A DNA stretch of 49,953 nucleotides, taken from Anaerolineae bacterium (GTDB lineage: Bacteria > Chloroflexota > Anaerolineae > B4-G1). The position numbers were made by a program, and so were the translations under genes. Positions 40,352-49,612 of the stretch are shown one piece after another (the stretch's first letter is position 1; each line of letters starts with the position of its first letter). Under the pieces are notes generated by a model. The model did no database searches. It was not told the DNA's origin and worked only from the letters and a program-made list of their open reading frames with translations. The stretch is from NCBI GenBank assembly GCA_016783285.1, contig JADHWW010000002.1:1-49953 (forward strand). Reading direction: 5' to 3'.

Positions 40352-40404
40352 ATTTACAGTTATTCGTCATTCGTAATTCGCAATTCGTTATTCGCCATCC
40401 GCCA
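40352..40404. repeat. ATTCGTAATTCGC-type tandem repeat at the MFS 3' end
   Basis: Seven to eight units of the type ATTCGNNATTCG. They supply the stop codon and last codons (RMADGE) of the minus-strand MFS gene and abut the end of the FG-GAP pseudogene. Confidence 0.5.
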
Positions 40405-41677
40405 TTCTCTCCCGCTCCGCCCGCTCCCGCATCGTCTGGCGCAACGTTTCGATGTCACGCGGTACCAGGTAGGCGGTGAAGGCAAAGAAGACCGAGCACA
40501 GTATCCAGGTGGAGACGCAGATGAGCAGGATGGCGTCCTGCAAAGACGCCCGCACGGCGATCATACCGGCTATCCAGGGCGCCAGCGCCGCGCCGGCCGA
40601 CTCGATGAAATACTGGACAGCCAGCGCCGTGCTGCGCACCTCCGGCAGGGTGACGTCGTAAACCGTCGAGACCACGTTGGGCGAGGCGAAGGGGATGAAC
40701 AGAGCCGTGAGACTGAGCATCACCAGGAAAAGGGTCTGGTTTTCCACCGGGACACGGAGGGTGAACAGCAACAGGACAGCCCCAACGAGCACGGCCACCA
40801 TGCAGACGAGCAACCGGCCGCGCGGGGTGCGCTTGAAGAAAAAATCTCCCACCACTCCGCCGACAAAATAGCCGCAAGCCAACACCAGCACTGCCACCAC
40901 CATGGTCATCATCACGGCGTTTGGAGAATAGTCGCGTTCCACTTCCAGGTAGCGAATGAACCAGTAGGTAATGACGTTCCACGGGAAAACGCCGAAAAAA
41001 CCCTGGACAAACAGGAGGCGCAGGCTGCGTTTGCGAAACAACCCCCGCGCGGTCTTCCAATCGAAACGGTAGACGCCGATCTGCTCCAGGTCTGCCATCT
41101 CTGGCTCACTCTGGCCGCGCGGGACCTCGCGCACGCCGAAAAAGATCACGACGGACAGTAGTATGCCGACCGCCCCGGTGATGTAGAACACGTTGCGCCA
41201 GCCAATCACGGGGCCTAGTAGCAAGGCCAGAACCATCCCCGCTATGTAGCCCAATGGCATCGCCACCTGCAGTAGCCCGTAAATCCTTCCGCGCACCTTT
41301 GGCTCAAAATAGTCCGAGATCAGGCTATAGATGCCGGGATAACTGGCGTCATCAATCCCCGTCGAAGCGCGCGTGGCGAGGAAGGCCGGATAGGTGGGCG
41401 CGATGGCGCTCAGCCAGGTGGTCGAGCCCCACAAGAACGAGGCCAGCGCCAGCAGTTTTGACCGCGCGTACCGATCGTACAGGTAGCCCCACAACGGGTA
41501 GAACACCGCTCCGACGGCGAGTGCGCCGGTGAGCACCCGGCCCATCTGCTCCTCGTTGATGCCAAACGTCTCCATGATGGGAGTGGTGAGCGAGCCGATC
41601 AGTAACTTGTCGGCCTGGTGGAGGAGCATAAAGACAAAGAACACAAATACGACGAACCAGCGATAGCGGGATTTCAT
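40388..41677 (-). CDS. MFS transporter (spinster/anion-symporter type)
   Basis: A 429-residue permease with about 12 helices. It opens RWFVVFVFFVFMLLHQADKL, then GYLYDRYARSKLLA as the loop 2-3 signature, and GIDDASYPGIYSLISDYF, typical of spinster-like and phosphate-sugar/anion transporters. The second half has GGVVGDFFFKRTPRGR. Substrate unknown. Its ATG overlaps the stop of the acetyltransferase gene (ATGA), so they are one operon. The last residues come from a tandem repeat. Confidence 0.9.
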   Translation of the reverse strand: MKSRYRWFVVFVFFVFMLLHQADKLLIGSLTTPIMETFGINEEQMGRVLTGALAVGAVFYPLWGYLYDRYARSKLLALASFLWGSTTWLSAIAPTYPAFLATRASTGIDDASYPGIYSLISDYFEPKVRGRIYGLLQVAMPLGYIAGMVLALLLGPVIGWRNVFYITGAVGILLSVVIFFGVREVPRGQSEPEMADLEQIGVYRFDWKTARGLFRKRSLRLLFVQGFFGVFPWNVITYWFIRYLEVERDYSPNAVMMTMVVAVLVLACGYFVGGVVGDFFFKRTPRGRLLVCMVAVLVGAVLLLFTLRVPVENQTLFLVMLSLTALFIPFASPNVVSTVYDVTLPEVRSTALAVQYFIESAGAALAPWIAGMIAVRASLQDAILLICVSTWILCSVFFAFTAYLVPRDIETLRQTMRERAERERMADGE

Positions 41678-42387
41678 AAGAGAGCCTCCTTCGGTTTGAT
41701 AAACCAGTAATACTCACCGTGCACACGCGCCTCGTCTCGCAAGTCAGTTGCCAACAGATGTTCCTCGTCTATGGGAATCAATGCGCCAGCGTTCAGCCGG
41801 CCATCTTTTGCTACCATCGAGCGTGCTGCTCTTATCGCCTGCCGCTGCTCTGCTGTGGTCAATCCCTCCCAAGTTAGTCCTTCTATCCACAGCCCGCGAT
41901 AGGTTAGCGTGTCCATAGGCAAAAGGGCCACACTGTTGGCAACGTCAATTGGATTGTCACTGGATTTGGGAGTCCACAAGAGGAGTTTGTGAATCGCCCA
42001 GTCCGTCGTAAAACCTGCGTTCTCAAAGGTTCTCTGGCTGGCGATGTTGTCCACACGGACTATGGCCCGCGCTACAGAGACATTGTGCATCCTGGCATCC
42101 TGACACGCCTTCGCAACTAATCTCTGTCCTAGATGCTGTCCCTGGCTGGCACGTCTCACCGCGACCAAATCAACCTCCCAACGACGATCTCCATCTTTGC
42201 ATACGGTCAGAAACGCCGAGACGAATCCGGCAATGTCGTCTTTATCTGCCGCAACCCAGAGTGCGCAGGTGTCATCTTGTATCTGAGCCGCGCATACATC
42301 GGTCAGGATGTCCTGCGCCCAGACGTCATAGACGACAGTGGCTATTCCTTTTGTGTCAGTGGGGGTAGCCCGGCGAAAATTAGTCAT
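41674..42387 (-). CDS. GNAT-family N-acetyltransferase
   Basis: A 237-residue protein. The acetyl-CoA-binding core is VDLVAVRRASQGQHLGQRLV (motif A, Q-x-x-G-x-G/L) followed by NIASQRTFENAGFTTDW (motif B). The C-terminal ~90 residues form an extra domain. No acceptor can be named. It precedes and overlaps the MFS gene. Confidence 0.82.
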   Translation of the reverse strand: MTNFRRATPTDTKGIATVVYDVWAQDILTDVCAAQIQDDTCALWVAADKDDIAGFVSAFLTVCKDGDRRWEVDLVAVRRASQGQHLGQRLVAKACQDARMHNVSVARAIVRVDNIASQRTFENAGFTTDWAIHKLLLWTPKSSDNPIDVANSVALLPMDTLTYRGLWIEGLTWEGLTTAEQRQAIRAARSMVAKDGRLNAGALIPIDEEHLLATDLRDEARVHGEYYWFIKPKEALL

Positions 42388-42461
42388 TGTTTGATGTGCG
42401 CCTCAGAGATAAGCAGTCCAGAACGCTGGCAGATGAGCAATTCTGTCATTGTTGCGCTGGA

Positions 42462-44237
42462 TCATATTTCCGGCAGCGTCCTGAGATTGACGAACGTCAG
42501 CAACGCATCCAGATCCGCTCTCGTTGACCACAAAACGTGATGCTGTCGCATCAATGCCTCTGCTTCTTCCGTGACACCATCGTGGGCAAAGAGCCACAGG
42601 CGGAGAGTTTCCAGGTCTTTACCTTTCCTTTTCTCGAGCAATTTAGCCTGTTCGAGCAGGCGTTCGATGGTCTTGCGACCGACTTTGTGACCACTCCACC
42701 ACTTGCTTTCCGCGATCCAGACCTCCAATCCCGCAGCAGCGTAAATATCAATCTCCATCCCTTTTCCTGCCCCCATCCTGCTGCGGTGATCAATGTAGAT
42801 AAACCGGTCCGGCATCTGAATATCTTCCGGGCTGTGAAAATACGCTCCGGGCAGAATTTTTCTCTGGCTATTCCAGAGGGTCTGAATCATGTACACTTCA
42901 GCCAGGTACCCTTTGTGCTCGGCGAATTTCTTTTGCAACTTTTGATATTTGATGATGGTTTCTTCTCTGACTTTGTCTCTACTTTCTCCAACAACCTCGA
43001 TCTTTCCCCATACCTTTAGGAATTCCTCCAGAATGGGGTCGTTGACCTTGCTGAACCAGCCGCCGAGTTCCTTATAATCAACCAGGTCGCCTCTGGATAG
43101 TTTGACCAGTATATCTTTGATGGTTTCAAGGTCAACCTCCCGATTTTCCTGACGCTCGAGTTCCTGTTGGATTCGTTCCGGGTCAATCCTTCCTTCTTCC
43201 AGAGCGGCAAGGTAGAGAATCCATTTTGTGATCCCGTACTCGTTCATCCTGGCAATCCAGCGTGTGACTTGATCGCTCAACTCTGCCCAGATAAACCCGG
43301 AGGAAAGATCAACGGCTAGTAACTCGTTTAACGTTTCTTCACTGGCCAGAACATGGCCCTGTTTTGCCGCCTGCCGAACGACAGCAGTGATGTAAAACGG
43401 ATTGCCCCCGCACCGTTCTGACACGACGGGCGCCATTTCCTGAGATATGGTGGCGCCATAGTATCTGGCTGCACGCAGGGCCAGTTCTTCGCCATAGTAA
43501 TTGGTCAGGGCTCCTATCGGATGACTCATAAACCGCCCAAACAGAGCGCCACGTCCAAGAATATCTTTCAGGATGCCCGTCGCCGAGCCGGTCACAAAAT
43601 GCGGACAGGTACTCGATTCCACGGCGTTCTGCATAAAGCCCACCACTCTAAAATCGTACTGCGGAAGATGGGTGTTCTGAAACTCGTCCAGAAACATAAC
43701 AATTGTACTGTCGTCCAGGTCAGATACCAGTCGCGGCAGATTCAGGGCTTCATCTTCAGGAAGTATCACTCCCTTTCTTCGAAGAGATTTCATCAGATGG
43801 AGCGCCTGAGAAAATCCTTTCGGCACGTCCATATTTGTTCTTATGAACTCGGGAAGGTCTGCATAGTCTATTGATTTATCTGAAATCATATCGGGATTAC
43901 GTGTGCGGAATGCCGCATACCAGCGCACGAAATTCTCCACGTATTTCATGGCAAAATCCCACCGGTCAATGACCTCTTCAGGAAATGAAAAATAGATTGG
44001 GACGACAGTCTCTGCGCCGTCGTGGTCCTGTTCAAAAAACAGATGGTTCACCACACGCTTAAAGATTTCTGTTTTGCCCATTCGTCGCTGACCCAACAGC
44101 ACTGTGGACATAGTTCTGCGAGCAATTGCCTCCCGGGCAGCCTGCACAAAGTAGTCTATAAACTCCCGCCGGTCCGTATAAACCTCATCTGGAACCTGGG
44201 GACGTATCGCCCAACGTGATTTCTTGTTCATTCTCAT
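42462..44237 (-). CDS. AAA ATPase with C-terminal PD-(D/E)xK nuclease-like domain
   Basis: About 591 residues from the ATG at 44237, which has GAGGAG seven bases upstream; 44255 is an alternative. Walker A is LLGQRRMGKTE (~48-58) and Walker B IVMFLDEFQNTH (~180-191). A winged-helix region follows (~340-400). The C-terminal part has EIDIYAAAGLEVWIAESKWW, the Asp...Glu-x-Lys core of restriction-type nucleases. The G+C content is lower than in neighbours, which suggests transfer. It shares its plan with the gene at 29634 though the sequences differ. Confidence 0.82.
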   Translation of the reverse strand: MRMNKKSRWAIRPQVPDEVYTDRREFIDYFVQAAREAIARRTMSTVLLGQRRMGKTEIFKRVVNHLFFEQDHDGAETVVPIYFSFPEEVIDRWDFAMKYVENFVRWYAAFRTRNPDMISDKSIDYADLPEFIRTNMDVPKGFSQALHLMKSLRRKGVILPEDEALNLPRLVSDLDDSTIVMFLDEFQNTHLPQYDFRVVGFMQNAVESSTCPHFVTGSATGILKDILGRGALFGRFMSHPIGALTNYYGEELALRAARYYGATISQEMAPVVSERCGGNPFYITAVVRQAAKQGHVLASEETLNELLAVDLSSGFIWAELSDQVTRWIARMNEYGITKWILYLAALEEGRIDPERIQQELERQENREVDLETIKDILVKLSRGDLVDYKELGGWFSKVNDPILEEFLKVWGKIEVVGESRDKVREETIIKYQKLQKKFAEHKGYLAEVYMIQTLWNSQRKILPGAYFHSPEDIQMPDRFIYIDHRSRMGAGKGMEIDIYAAAGLEVWIAESKWWSGHKVGRKTIERLLEQAKLLEKRKGKDLETLRLWLFAHDGVTEEAEALMRQHHVLWSTRADLDALLTFVNLRTLPEI

Positions 44238-44294
44238 TGGTGGCTCCTCATTCATTCCTCCAACCCCAATCCCTTACCAAATGTTGAAAATCGC

Positions 44295-45248
44295 TCACTT
44301 TCCGGGGTCTATGTTTCCAAGGATATACTGCTCGTACCACTCTACCATTTTCTCCACGCCCTCTCTCAGCGTAGTGGTTGGGTTGTAGCCCAATAGCCGG
44401 CGCGCTTTTTCGATATTGGCGTGTGTCTTTAACTGGTCTCCCGCTCTCCTGGGAACTCGCACTATCCTGGCCGGTTTGCCGATGATTTCCTCCACAGTCC
44501 TGATCCCCTCTTCCGTGGTGAGAGTGACGTCTGTGCCGATGTTGAAAATCTCGCCGGTGTAAAAGTTGTCCAGTGCCGCCACCAGTCCATCTATGGCGTC
44601 CCCGATGTAGGTGTAACTTCGCAGGTGGTGTTCGCTGCCTTCGCACAGCGGGAATTTTCTGTCTTCGAGAATGCAGCGAATCAATCTAAAGTACAGTTTA
44701 TCCGGTCGCTCGCGCGGGCCATACACGGAGAACAGCCGCAACGAACAGGCCGGCAATCCTCGATCTCGCGTATGCGCAAGCACGAGTTGTTCGGCGGCCA
44801 GTTTGGTGACGCCGTAATACGACGTGGGTTTGGGCTCCGTCGTCTCATCCCCGGTGGCGTCGGCTCCGTAGACGGATGACGTAGAGATGTTGATGAACCC
44901 TCGAAACGAAGAGGATAACTTGACCGCTTCCAGCAGCCGGTACGTTGCCGTGATGTTGTTTCTCGCGTACGTCTCGAACGTGGTCGTGGCAGATATCCCA
45001 GGCTGTGCGGCCACGTGATACACGATTTCGACGTCTCTGACGGCTGAACTGAGATCATCCTCTGCCAAATCGAGGGGTAGAAGAATGACGCCCTTGTCTT
45101 TTATCTGACTGGCGTAGAGTTCCTTGAGCGCTCTGGCGTAATAGTCTGTGAAGCAATCCAGTCCTCGCACAGAATGGCCCAGGTCAATCAATCGCTCTGC
45201 CAGATGGGACCCGATGAAGCCTGCCGCGCCTGTCACGAGAATGTTCAT
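44295..45248 (-). CDS. NAD-dependent nucleotide-sugar epimerase/dehydratase
   Basis: A 317-residue extended short-chain dehydrogenase. It has the NAD motif GAAGFIGSHLAERL (~7-20), HVAAQPG, the catalytic NISTSSVYG (Ser/Thr) and YYGVTK (Tyr-x3-Lys, ~144-149), and the SVYGPRERPD substrate loop. It most resembles UDP-glucose/glucuronate 4-epimerases, used for surface polysaccharide. No glycosyltransferase genes are next to it. Confidence 0.9.
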   Translation of the reverse strand: MNILVTGAAGFIGSHLAERLIDLGHSVRGLDCFTDYYARALKELYASQIKDKGVILLPLDLAEDDLSSAVRDVEIVYHVAAQPGISATTTFETYARNNITATYRLLEAVKLSSSFRGFINISTSSVYGADATGDETTEPKPTSYYGVTKLAAEQLVLAHTRDRGLPACSLRLFSVYGPRERPDKLYFRLIRCILEDRKFPLCEGSEHHLRSYTYIGDAIDGLVAALDNFYTGEIFNIGTDVTLTTEEGIRTVEEIIGKPARIVRVPRRAGDQLKTHANIEKARRLLGYNPTTTLREGVEKMVEWYEQYILGNIDPGK

Positions 45249-45311
45249 AGGAAGCCTCCTGGTTGAATCGTTTCACAATGGCGCAAGACTCGTCCTGTCA
45301 GCCACTGCGCG

Positions 45312-45362
45312 AACAGTCTTGTAGGCGCGGATTCCATTCCGCGCTATGGAAAGCGCGTCTAC
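45312..45362. repeat. Dispersed hairpin repeat upstream of the epimerase
   Basis: TGTAGGCGCGGATTCCATTC to GCGCGTCTACTGCG form an imperfect inverted repeat (TAGGCGCG/CGCGTCTA, GGATTCCATTCC) in the gap between asd and the epimerase. Confidence 0.4.
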
Positions 45363-45404
45363 TGCGTTAAGAGTATAGCACATTATAGCACGTTGAAAAG
45401 CCGT

Positions 45405-46451
45405 CTAAACGTGCCCCGAAGCAACGAGCAATTCCGCGTTCAAGATTGAGCCACTCGCCGCGCCGCGCAGCGTATTGTGAGAGACGCTGACCAGACGCAG
45501 ATCCAAGAGCGGGCAGGGCCGCACGCGCCCGACGGTGATCGCCATACCCCCCTCGGCGTCCCGGTCCCGGCGGGGCTGGGGGCGGTCCGGCTCGCGGCGG
45601 ACGATGATGGGGTGCTCCGGCGCGCTGGGCAGTCCGCGCACCACGTCCGCGCCGCGAAAGTCGGCCAGCGCAGCGATTGCCTCTTCGACGGTCGGGCACT
45701 TTGCGAAACCCAGCGAAAGGCAGACGGTGTGGCCGTCCAGCACCGGCACACGGTTGGCCTGGGAACTGATGGCAATGTCCGCCTCGACCCGCCGGCCGTC
45801 CTCAATGTGGCCCAGGAGCAGCCGCGTTTCGTGCTCGATCTTTTCCTCCTCGCCGCCGATGTAGGGCACCACGTTGCCCAGGATGTCGAGGGAGGCGACG
45901 CCGGGGTAGCCGGCCCCGGAGATGGCCTGCATCGTGGCGGCAAAGACCTGGCGCAGGCCAAAGGCGTCGTCCAGCGGCTTGAGAGGTATGACGATGCCGG
46001 CGGTGGTGCAGTTGGGGCTGGTGACGATAAAGCCCTCCCAGCCGCGCTCGGCCTGCTGCCCGGGAATCATTCTGACGTGATCCGCGTTGATCTCTGGGAT
46101 CAACAACGGGACGCCCGGCTCCTGCCGGTACGCCGATGCGTTCGAACAGACGGCGTAGCCCGCCTGGGCAAAGACCGGCTCGATCTCGCGGGCGACGGCG
46201 GACGGCAGCGCCGAGAAGATGATCCGGGCCAGGAGATGCGGCTCCAGCGGGCTGACGATCATCTCGCCGGCGAAAGGCGGCGGGTCGCCGGGAATGACCC
46301 AGTTACAGGCGTCGGCGTAACGGCGGCCGGCGCTGCGCTCCGAGGCGGCCAGCGCCACGATCTCGAACCAGGGATGGCCGGCCAGGAGTTGGACAAAGCG
46401 CTGACCGACCGCGCCGGTCGCGCCCAGGATAGCGACGGGTATCTTATCCAT
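45405..46451 (-). CDS. asd: Aspartate-semialdehyde dehydrogenase
   Basis: A 348-residue enzyme that reduces aspartyl phosphate to aspartate semialdehyde for Lys, Thr and Met synthesis. It is the archaeal/fungal-like type: VAILGATGAVGQRFVQLL (~7-24), the Cys nucleophile in VTSPNCTTAGIV (~145-156), and GAGYPGVASLDILGNVVPYI with a GGEEEKIE segment. It starts eight bases inside the lysC gene, the last gene of the T-box operon. Confidence 0.96.
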   Translation of the reverse strand: MDKIPVAILGATGAVGQRFVQLLAGHPWFEIVALAASERSAGRRYADACNWVIPGDPPPFAGEMIVSPLEPHLLARIIFSALPSAVAREIEPVFAQAGYAVCSNASAYRQEPGVPLLIPEINADHVRMIPGQQAERGWEGFIVTSPNCTTAGIVIPLKPLDDAFGLRQVFAATMQAISGAGYPGVASLDILGNVVPYIGGEEEKIEHETRLLLGHIEDGRRVEADIAISSQANRVPVLDGHTVCLSLGFAKCPTVEEAIAALADFRGADVVRGLPSAPEHPIIVRREPDRPQPRRDRDAEGGMAITVGRVRPCPLLDLRLVSVSHNTLRGAASGSILNAELLVASGHV

Positions 46452-47901
46452 TGACGATCACCTCACTGTGAATTTGTTGCACCGCGTCGGCAGCGGCATC
46501 GGCGGCGACGACGAGGGAGACGCTGCACTCGGAGGAGCCCTGGGCGATGGCGATGATATTGATGCGACGCCCTGAGCCTTGTCCTGAGCCCCGTCGAAGG
46601 GCTGTCGAAGGGTCGCCCCGGCCCAGTGCGCCGAAAATGCGGGCCGCGACGCCCGGCGTGCCGCGCATTCCCGCGCCCACGGCGGTCACGATCACCACGT
46701 CGTCCAGCGACCGGATCTGATCTATGTCCCGCCGCGCCAGTTCCAGCGCCATCTCCTTCTCGAGGGCGTGGATGACCGGCGGCACGGTTGGTGTGGGGAT
46801 GATGAAGCAGATGGACTGCTCCGACGAGGCCTGGGAGATCATCAGCACGCTGGCGTCCTGGCTGGCGACGGCGGCAAAGGTGCGGGCGGCGATGCCGGGC
46901 ACGCCCATCATCCCCCGCCCCTCGACCGTCACCATGCTCAATCCCTCAATGGTGGTGACCGCCTTGACCGTGCCCGGGGCGCTCTCCGGCTCTTGAACAA
47001 TGCGGGTGCCAGGACAGGTGGGGTTGAAAGTGTTCTTGACCCATAGCGGGATGGAGCGTTCGACGACGGGCCGGATGGTGCGGGGGTGCAGCACTTTGGC
47101 CCCAAAGTAGGCCAGTTCGCTCACCTCGCCGTAGGAGAGAACGGGGATCACCCGGGCGTCGGGCACGATGCGGGGGTCGGCGGTCATCACGCCGTCCACG
47201 TCGGTCCAGGTCCACACCTCGTCGGCGTCCAGGCAATCGCCCAGGATGGCGGCGCTGTAATCGCTGCCGCCCCGGCCCAACGTCGTCGTCACGCCCTCCT
47301 CCGTGGCTCCGATAAAGCCGGTCACGATGGGGATCAACCCATCGTCCAGCAGTGGAGCCAGCCGGGCAGCGACCCGCTCGCGGGTAGCCTCCATCAGTGG
47401 CACAGCGTTCTGAAAGGTAGCGTCGGTGACGATCAGTTCAGTGGCGTCCACCGCCTCGCTGCGGGCTCCCCGCTGGCGCAGGTGAGCGGCCAGGATGCGG
47501 GCACTGATGCGCTCACCCAGCGAGGTGATGGCGTCCATCGCGCGCGCGGTAACCTCGCCCAGGATGTGGACGCTGCGGCAAAAGGCGGCAAACTCGTCCA
47601 GGTAGTCGTCTACAGTGGCCAGCAGTTGGGCGCGCTCACCGTCTGGAGAGAGCAGTGTATCCACGGCGCGGTGGTGGCGGACGCGCAGGTCGGCGACGAT
47701 GGCGCGGTAGGTGCGGTCGTCGCCGGAGGCGGCGGTCAGTGCTCCCTGGGTCAGTGCATCGGTCACGCCGCTCATCGCCGAGACGACGACGGCCAGGCGG
47801 TCCCACTTCTGGGCCTGTTCCAGCACAACGCCGGCGGCCTGGGTGAATGCCTCTGCGCTGCCGACCGAGGTGCCGCCGAATTTCATCGTCAGTGTGGTCA
47901 T
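46444..47901 (-). CDS. lysC: Aspartate kinase
   Basis: A 485-residue enzyme phosphorylating aspartate. It opens TLTMKFGGTSVGSAEAF; the kinase part has VVVSAMSGVTDAL, TLGRGGSDYSAAIL and the TDVDGVMTADPRIV loop. Two ACT domains (~310-470; GVPGIAARTFAAVASQ, GTPGVAARIFGALG) are the sites of feedback control by amino acids. In the second ACT domain, residues ~441-452 (DPSTALRRGSGQGSG) come from a dispersed repeat (46571-46612) inserted in frame, which may affect regulation. Confidence 0.96.
   Translation of the reverse strand: MTTLTMKFGGTSVGSAEAFTQAAGVVLEQAQKWDRLAVVVSAMSGVTDALTQGALTAASGDDRTYRAIVADLRVRHHRAVDTLLSPDGERAQLLATVDDYLDEFAAFCRSVHILGEVTARAMDAITSLGERISARILAAHLRQRGARSEAVDATELIVTDATFQNAVPLMEATRERVAARLAPLLDDGLIPIVTGFIGATEEGVTTTLGRGGSDYSAAILGDCLDADEVWTWTDVDGVMTADPRIVPDARVIPVLSYGEVSELAYFGAKVLHPRTIRPVVERSIPLWVKNTFNPTCPGTRIVQEPESAPGTVKAVTTIEGLSMVTVEGRGMMGVPGIAARTFAAVASQDASVLMISQASSEQSICFIIPTPTVPPVIHALEKEMALELARRDIDQIRSLDDVVIVTAVGAGMRGTPGVAARIFGALGRGDPSTALRRGSGQGSGRRINIIAIAQGSSECSVSLVVAADAAADAVQQIHSEVIVNG
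46571..46612. repeat. In-frame CTGAGCC/GTCGAAGG repeat in the lysC ACT domain
   Basis: CCTGAGCCTTGTCCTGAGCC followed by two GTCGAAGG units. It enlarges the loop between the first helix and next strand of the second ACT domain. Confidence 0.65.
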
Positions 47902-47961
47902 TGTAGCCTCCTCTACGTGTGTTGCGTGTCGCAGAACTACTCTACAGGATTTGTCTTGTCC

Positions 47962-48055
47962 GCGAGAATTTCGTGGGACAAGATGCCATCTTGTCCTACG
48001 TAGCAGCTGCGAGAATTTCGTAGGACAAGATGCCATCTTGTCCTACGTAGCAGCC
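47962..48055. repeat. Two tandem 47-bp palindromic units at the hom 3' end
   Basis: The unit GCGAGAATTTCGTRGGACAA continues into a perfect palindrome with arms GGACAAGATG/CATCTTGTCC and a one-base centre (47976-47996 and 48023-48043). The second unit overlaps the hom stop codon and its last codons; the first lies in the hom-lysC gap. The transcript would form two strong hairpins inside the operon. Confidence 0.7.
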
Positions 48056-49113
48056 GCGAGATTGATGACATCCCCCAGCACGCCAGCGGCTGTGACTTCC
48101 GGGCCGGCACCGGGGCCGGATATGACCAGCGGTATCTCGGCGTAGCGGCCGGTGTGAAAGGCAATATAGTTGGCAGGGCCGCGCAACGCGCCCAGTGGGT
48201 TATCGTGGGGCACGGCCACCAGTCCCACTTTTCCTCCATCGGGGCCAACGCGGGCCACGTAGCGCAAGACCTGTCCCCCGGCCTGTGCCTCAGCGACGCG
48301 GGCGGCGTATTCCTCGTCCAGCGTGGGCGTGGCGGCCATAAACTCTTTTGTAGAAACACCGGTCAGCCTCTCAGGATACAGCGGTTCGACGGTCAGGTCG
48401 GCCATCTCTAGCGGCCAGCCGGCCGTGCGGGCCAGGATGAGCGCTTTGCGGGCCACGTCTCGCCCGCTCAGGTCTTCTCGCGGGTCGGGCTCAGTGTAGC
48501 CCAGCGCGCGGGCCTGGGAGACGGCGGCGGAATAGGGCACGCCGCGCTCCAGTTCGGCGCACAGGTAGCCCAGTGTTCCGCTCAGGCAGCCTGCGATGGC
48601 GGTGACCCGGTCGCCGGTGTCGAGCAGGTAGCGCAGCGTGGCGATGACGGGCAGCCCGGCTCCCACGGTAACCTCGTAGCGCAGACGAGGGTGCTTGAAG
48701 AACAGTTTGGCTCTGGGCCACGGCCCGGTCAGCGGGATCTTGTTGGCCAGGACGAGACCGCAACCGGCGTCCAGCGCGGCCCGCAGCGTGGGTTCCGTCC
48801 TGGGGGACGCGGTCACGTCCGCCAGGATGGCGCCTGCTCGCAGTGCGTCGCCCACCTCGCTCAGGGGCCGGATTCCCGACAGGGCGTCCAGCAGGCGGCC
48901 GTCCGCTGTGGCCTGCAGCGCGGCGTGCAGCGTTTCTTCGGGCAGGCCGGCGGGGTCGAACAGCAGCCCGCTGACGTCGGCCAGAGCGATGAGGACCAGA
49001 CGTAGATTGGTCCGCCGGGCTAGTGTGTCGCGGGTGGCGAGAATCTGGCGTAGTAATGCGCTCCCCACGTTGCCCAGACCAAGGAAGATGATCGGAATCT
49101 GTCTCACATCCAC
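48043..49113 (-). CDS. hom: Homoserine dehydrogenase
   Basis: A 356-residue enzyme reducing aspartate semialdehyde to homoserine, at the branch to Thr and Met. It has the nucleotide-binding IIFLGLGNVGSALLRQI (~8-24), VLANKIPLTGPW (catalytic Lys region), VGAGLPVIATLRYLLDTGD, and the GCLSGTLGYLCAEL and DLSGRDVARKALIL signatures. It has no C-terminal ACT domain. It overlaps the NUDIX gene by ten bases. The last codons lie in a palindromic repeat. Confidence 0.95.
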   Translation of the reverse strand: MDVRQIPIIFLGLGNVGSALLRQILATRDTLARRTNLRLVLIALADVSGLLFDPAGLPEETLHAALQATADGRLLDALSGIRPLSEVGDALRAGAILADVTASPRTEPTLRAALDAGCGLVLANKIPLTGPWPRAKLFFKHPRLRYEVTVGAGLPVIATLRYLLDTGDRVTAIAGCLSGTLGYLCAELERGVPYSAAVSQARALGYTEPDPREDLSGRDVARKALILARTAGWPLEMADLTVEPLYPERLTGVSTKEFMAATPTLDEEYAARVAEAQAGGQVLRYVARVGPDGGKVGLVAVPHDNPLGALRGPANYIAFHTGRYAEIPLVISGPGAGPEVTAAGVLGDVINLAAAT

Positions 49114-49595
49114 GCTGTAACCTCCGTGAAAATAGTGCCGCTCTGCAAGTCGGCGGGAGGAAGAACCTGGTATTCACCCCGCAGCACGCGCTCGGCGATG
49201 CGGCGCGACTGGGGCTCGACCGGCTCCTCCAGCGCCGCCAGTTCCTCCAGCGAAAAGTAGGCGGCTGCGTCATTTTCGACTCCGTCGGCGACCGGCTCCG
49301 CGTCGCCGGTCGGCCGGCAGAGAAACACGATAAAAACGTGGGACGAGATGTGAGGAGGCGGCGGGGCCACGACGCTGGTCAGTCCAACCAGGCCCACGAC
49401 CTGTGCCTCAATGCTTGCTTCCTCCCCGAGTTCCCGGCGGATCGTCTCGTCCACAGTCTCGCCCGGCTCTGGGAGTCCAGCCGGCACGACCCACTGACCG
49501 GCGAAGGGAGGGTAGGTCTGGCGGACGAAGAGCACGCGGTCATTCCGCACGACGGCAGCGCCAACGGCGACGAAAGGAAGATTGACTTGTTTCAT
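49104..49595 (-). CDS. NUDIX hydrolase
   Basis: A 163-residue protein. The NUDIX box is GLPEPGETVDETIRRELGEE (G-x5-E-x7-RE-x2-EE, with E from EEAS). It opens LPFAVGAAVVRNDRVL-type strands and belongs to the ADP-ribose/NADH pyrophosphatase-like or MutT-like subgroup; the substrate is not predictable. It is the first gene behind the T-box leader and overlaps hom, so it is co-regulated with the threonine pathway although no link in function is obvious. Confidence 0.92.
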   Translation of the reverse strand: MKQVNLPFVAVGAAVVRNDRVLFVRQTYPPFAGQWVVPAGLPEPGETVDETIRRELGEEASIEAQVVGLVGLTSVVAPPPPHISSHVFIVFLCRPTGDAEPVADGVENDAAAYFSLEELAALEEPVEPQSRRIAERVLRGEYQVLPPADLQSGTIFTEVTAWM

Positions 49596-49612
49596 TGGGC
49601 CTCCTTATAGAA

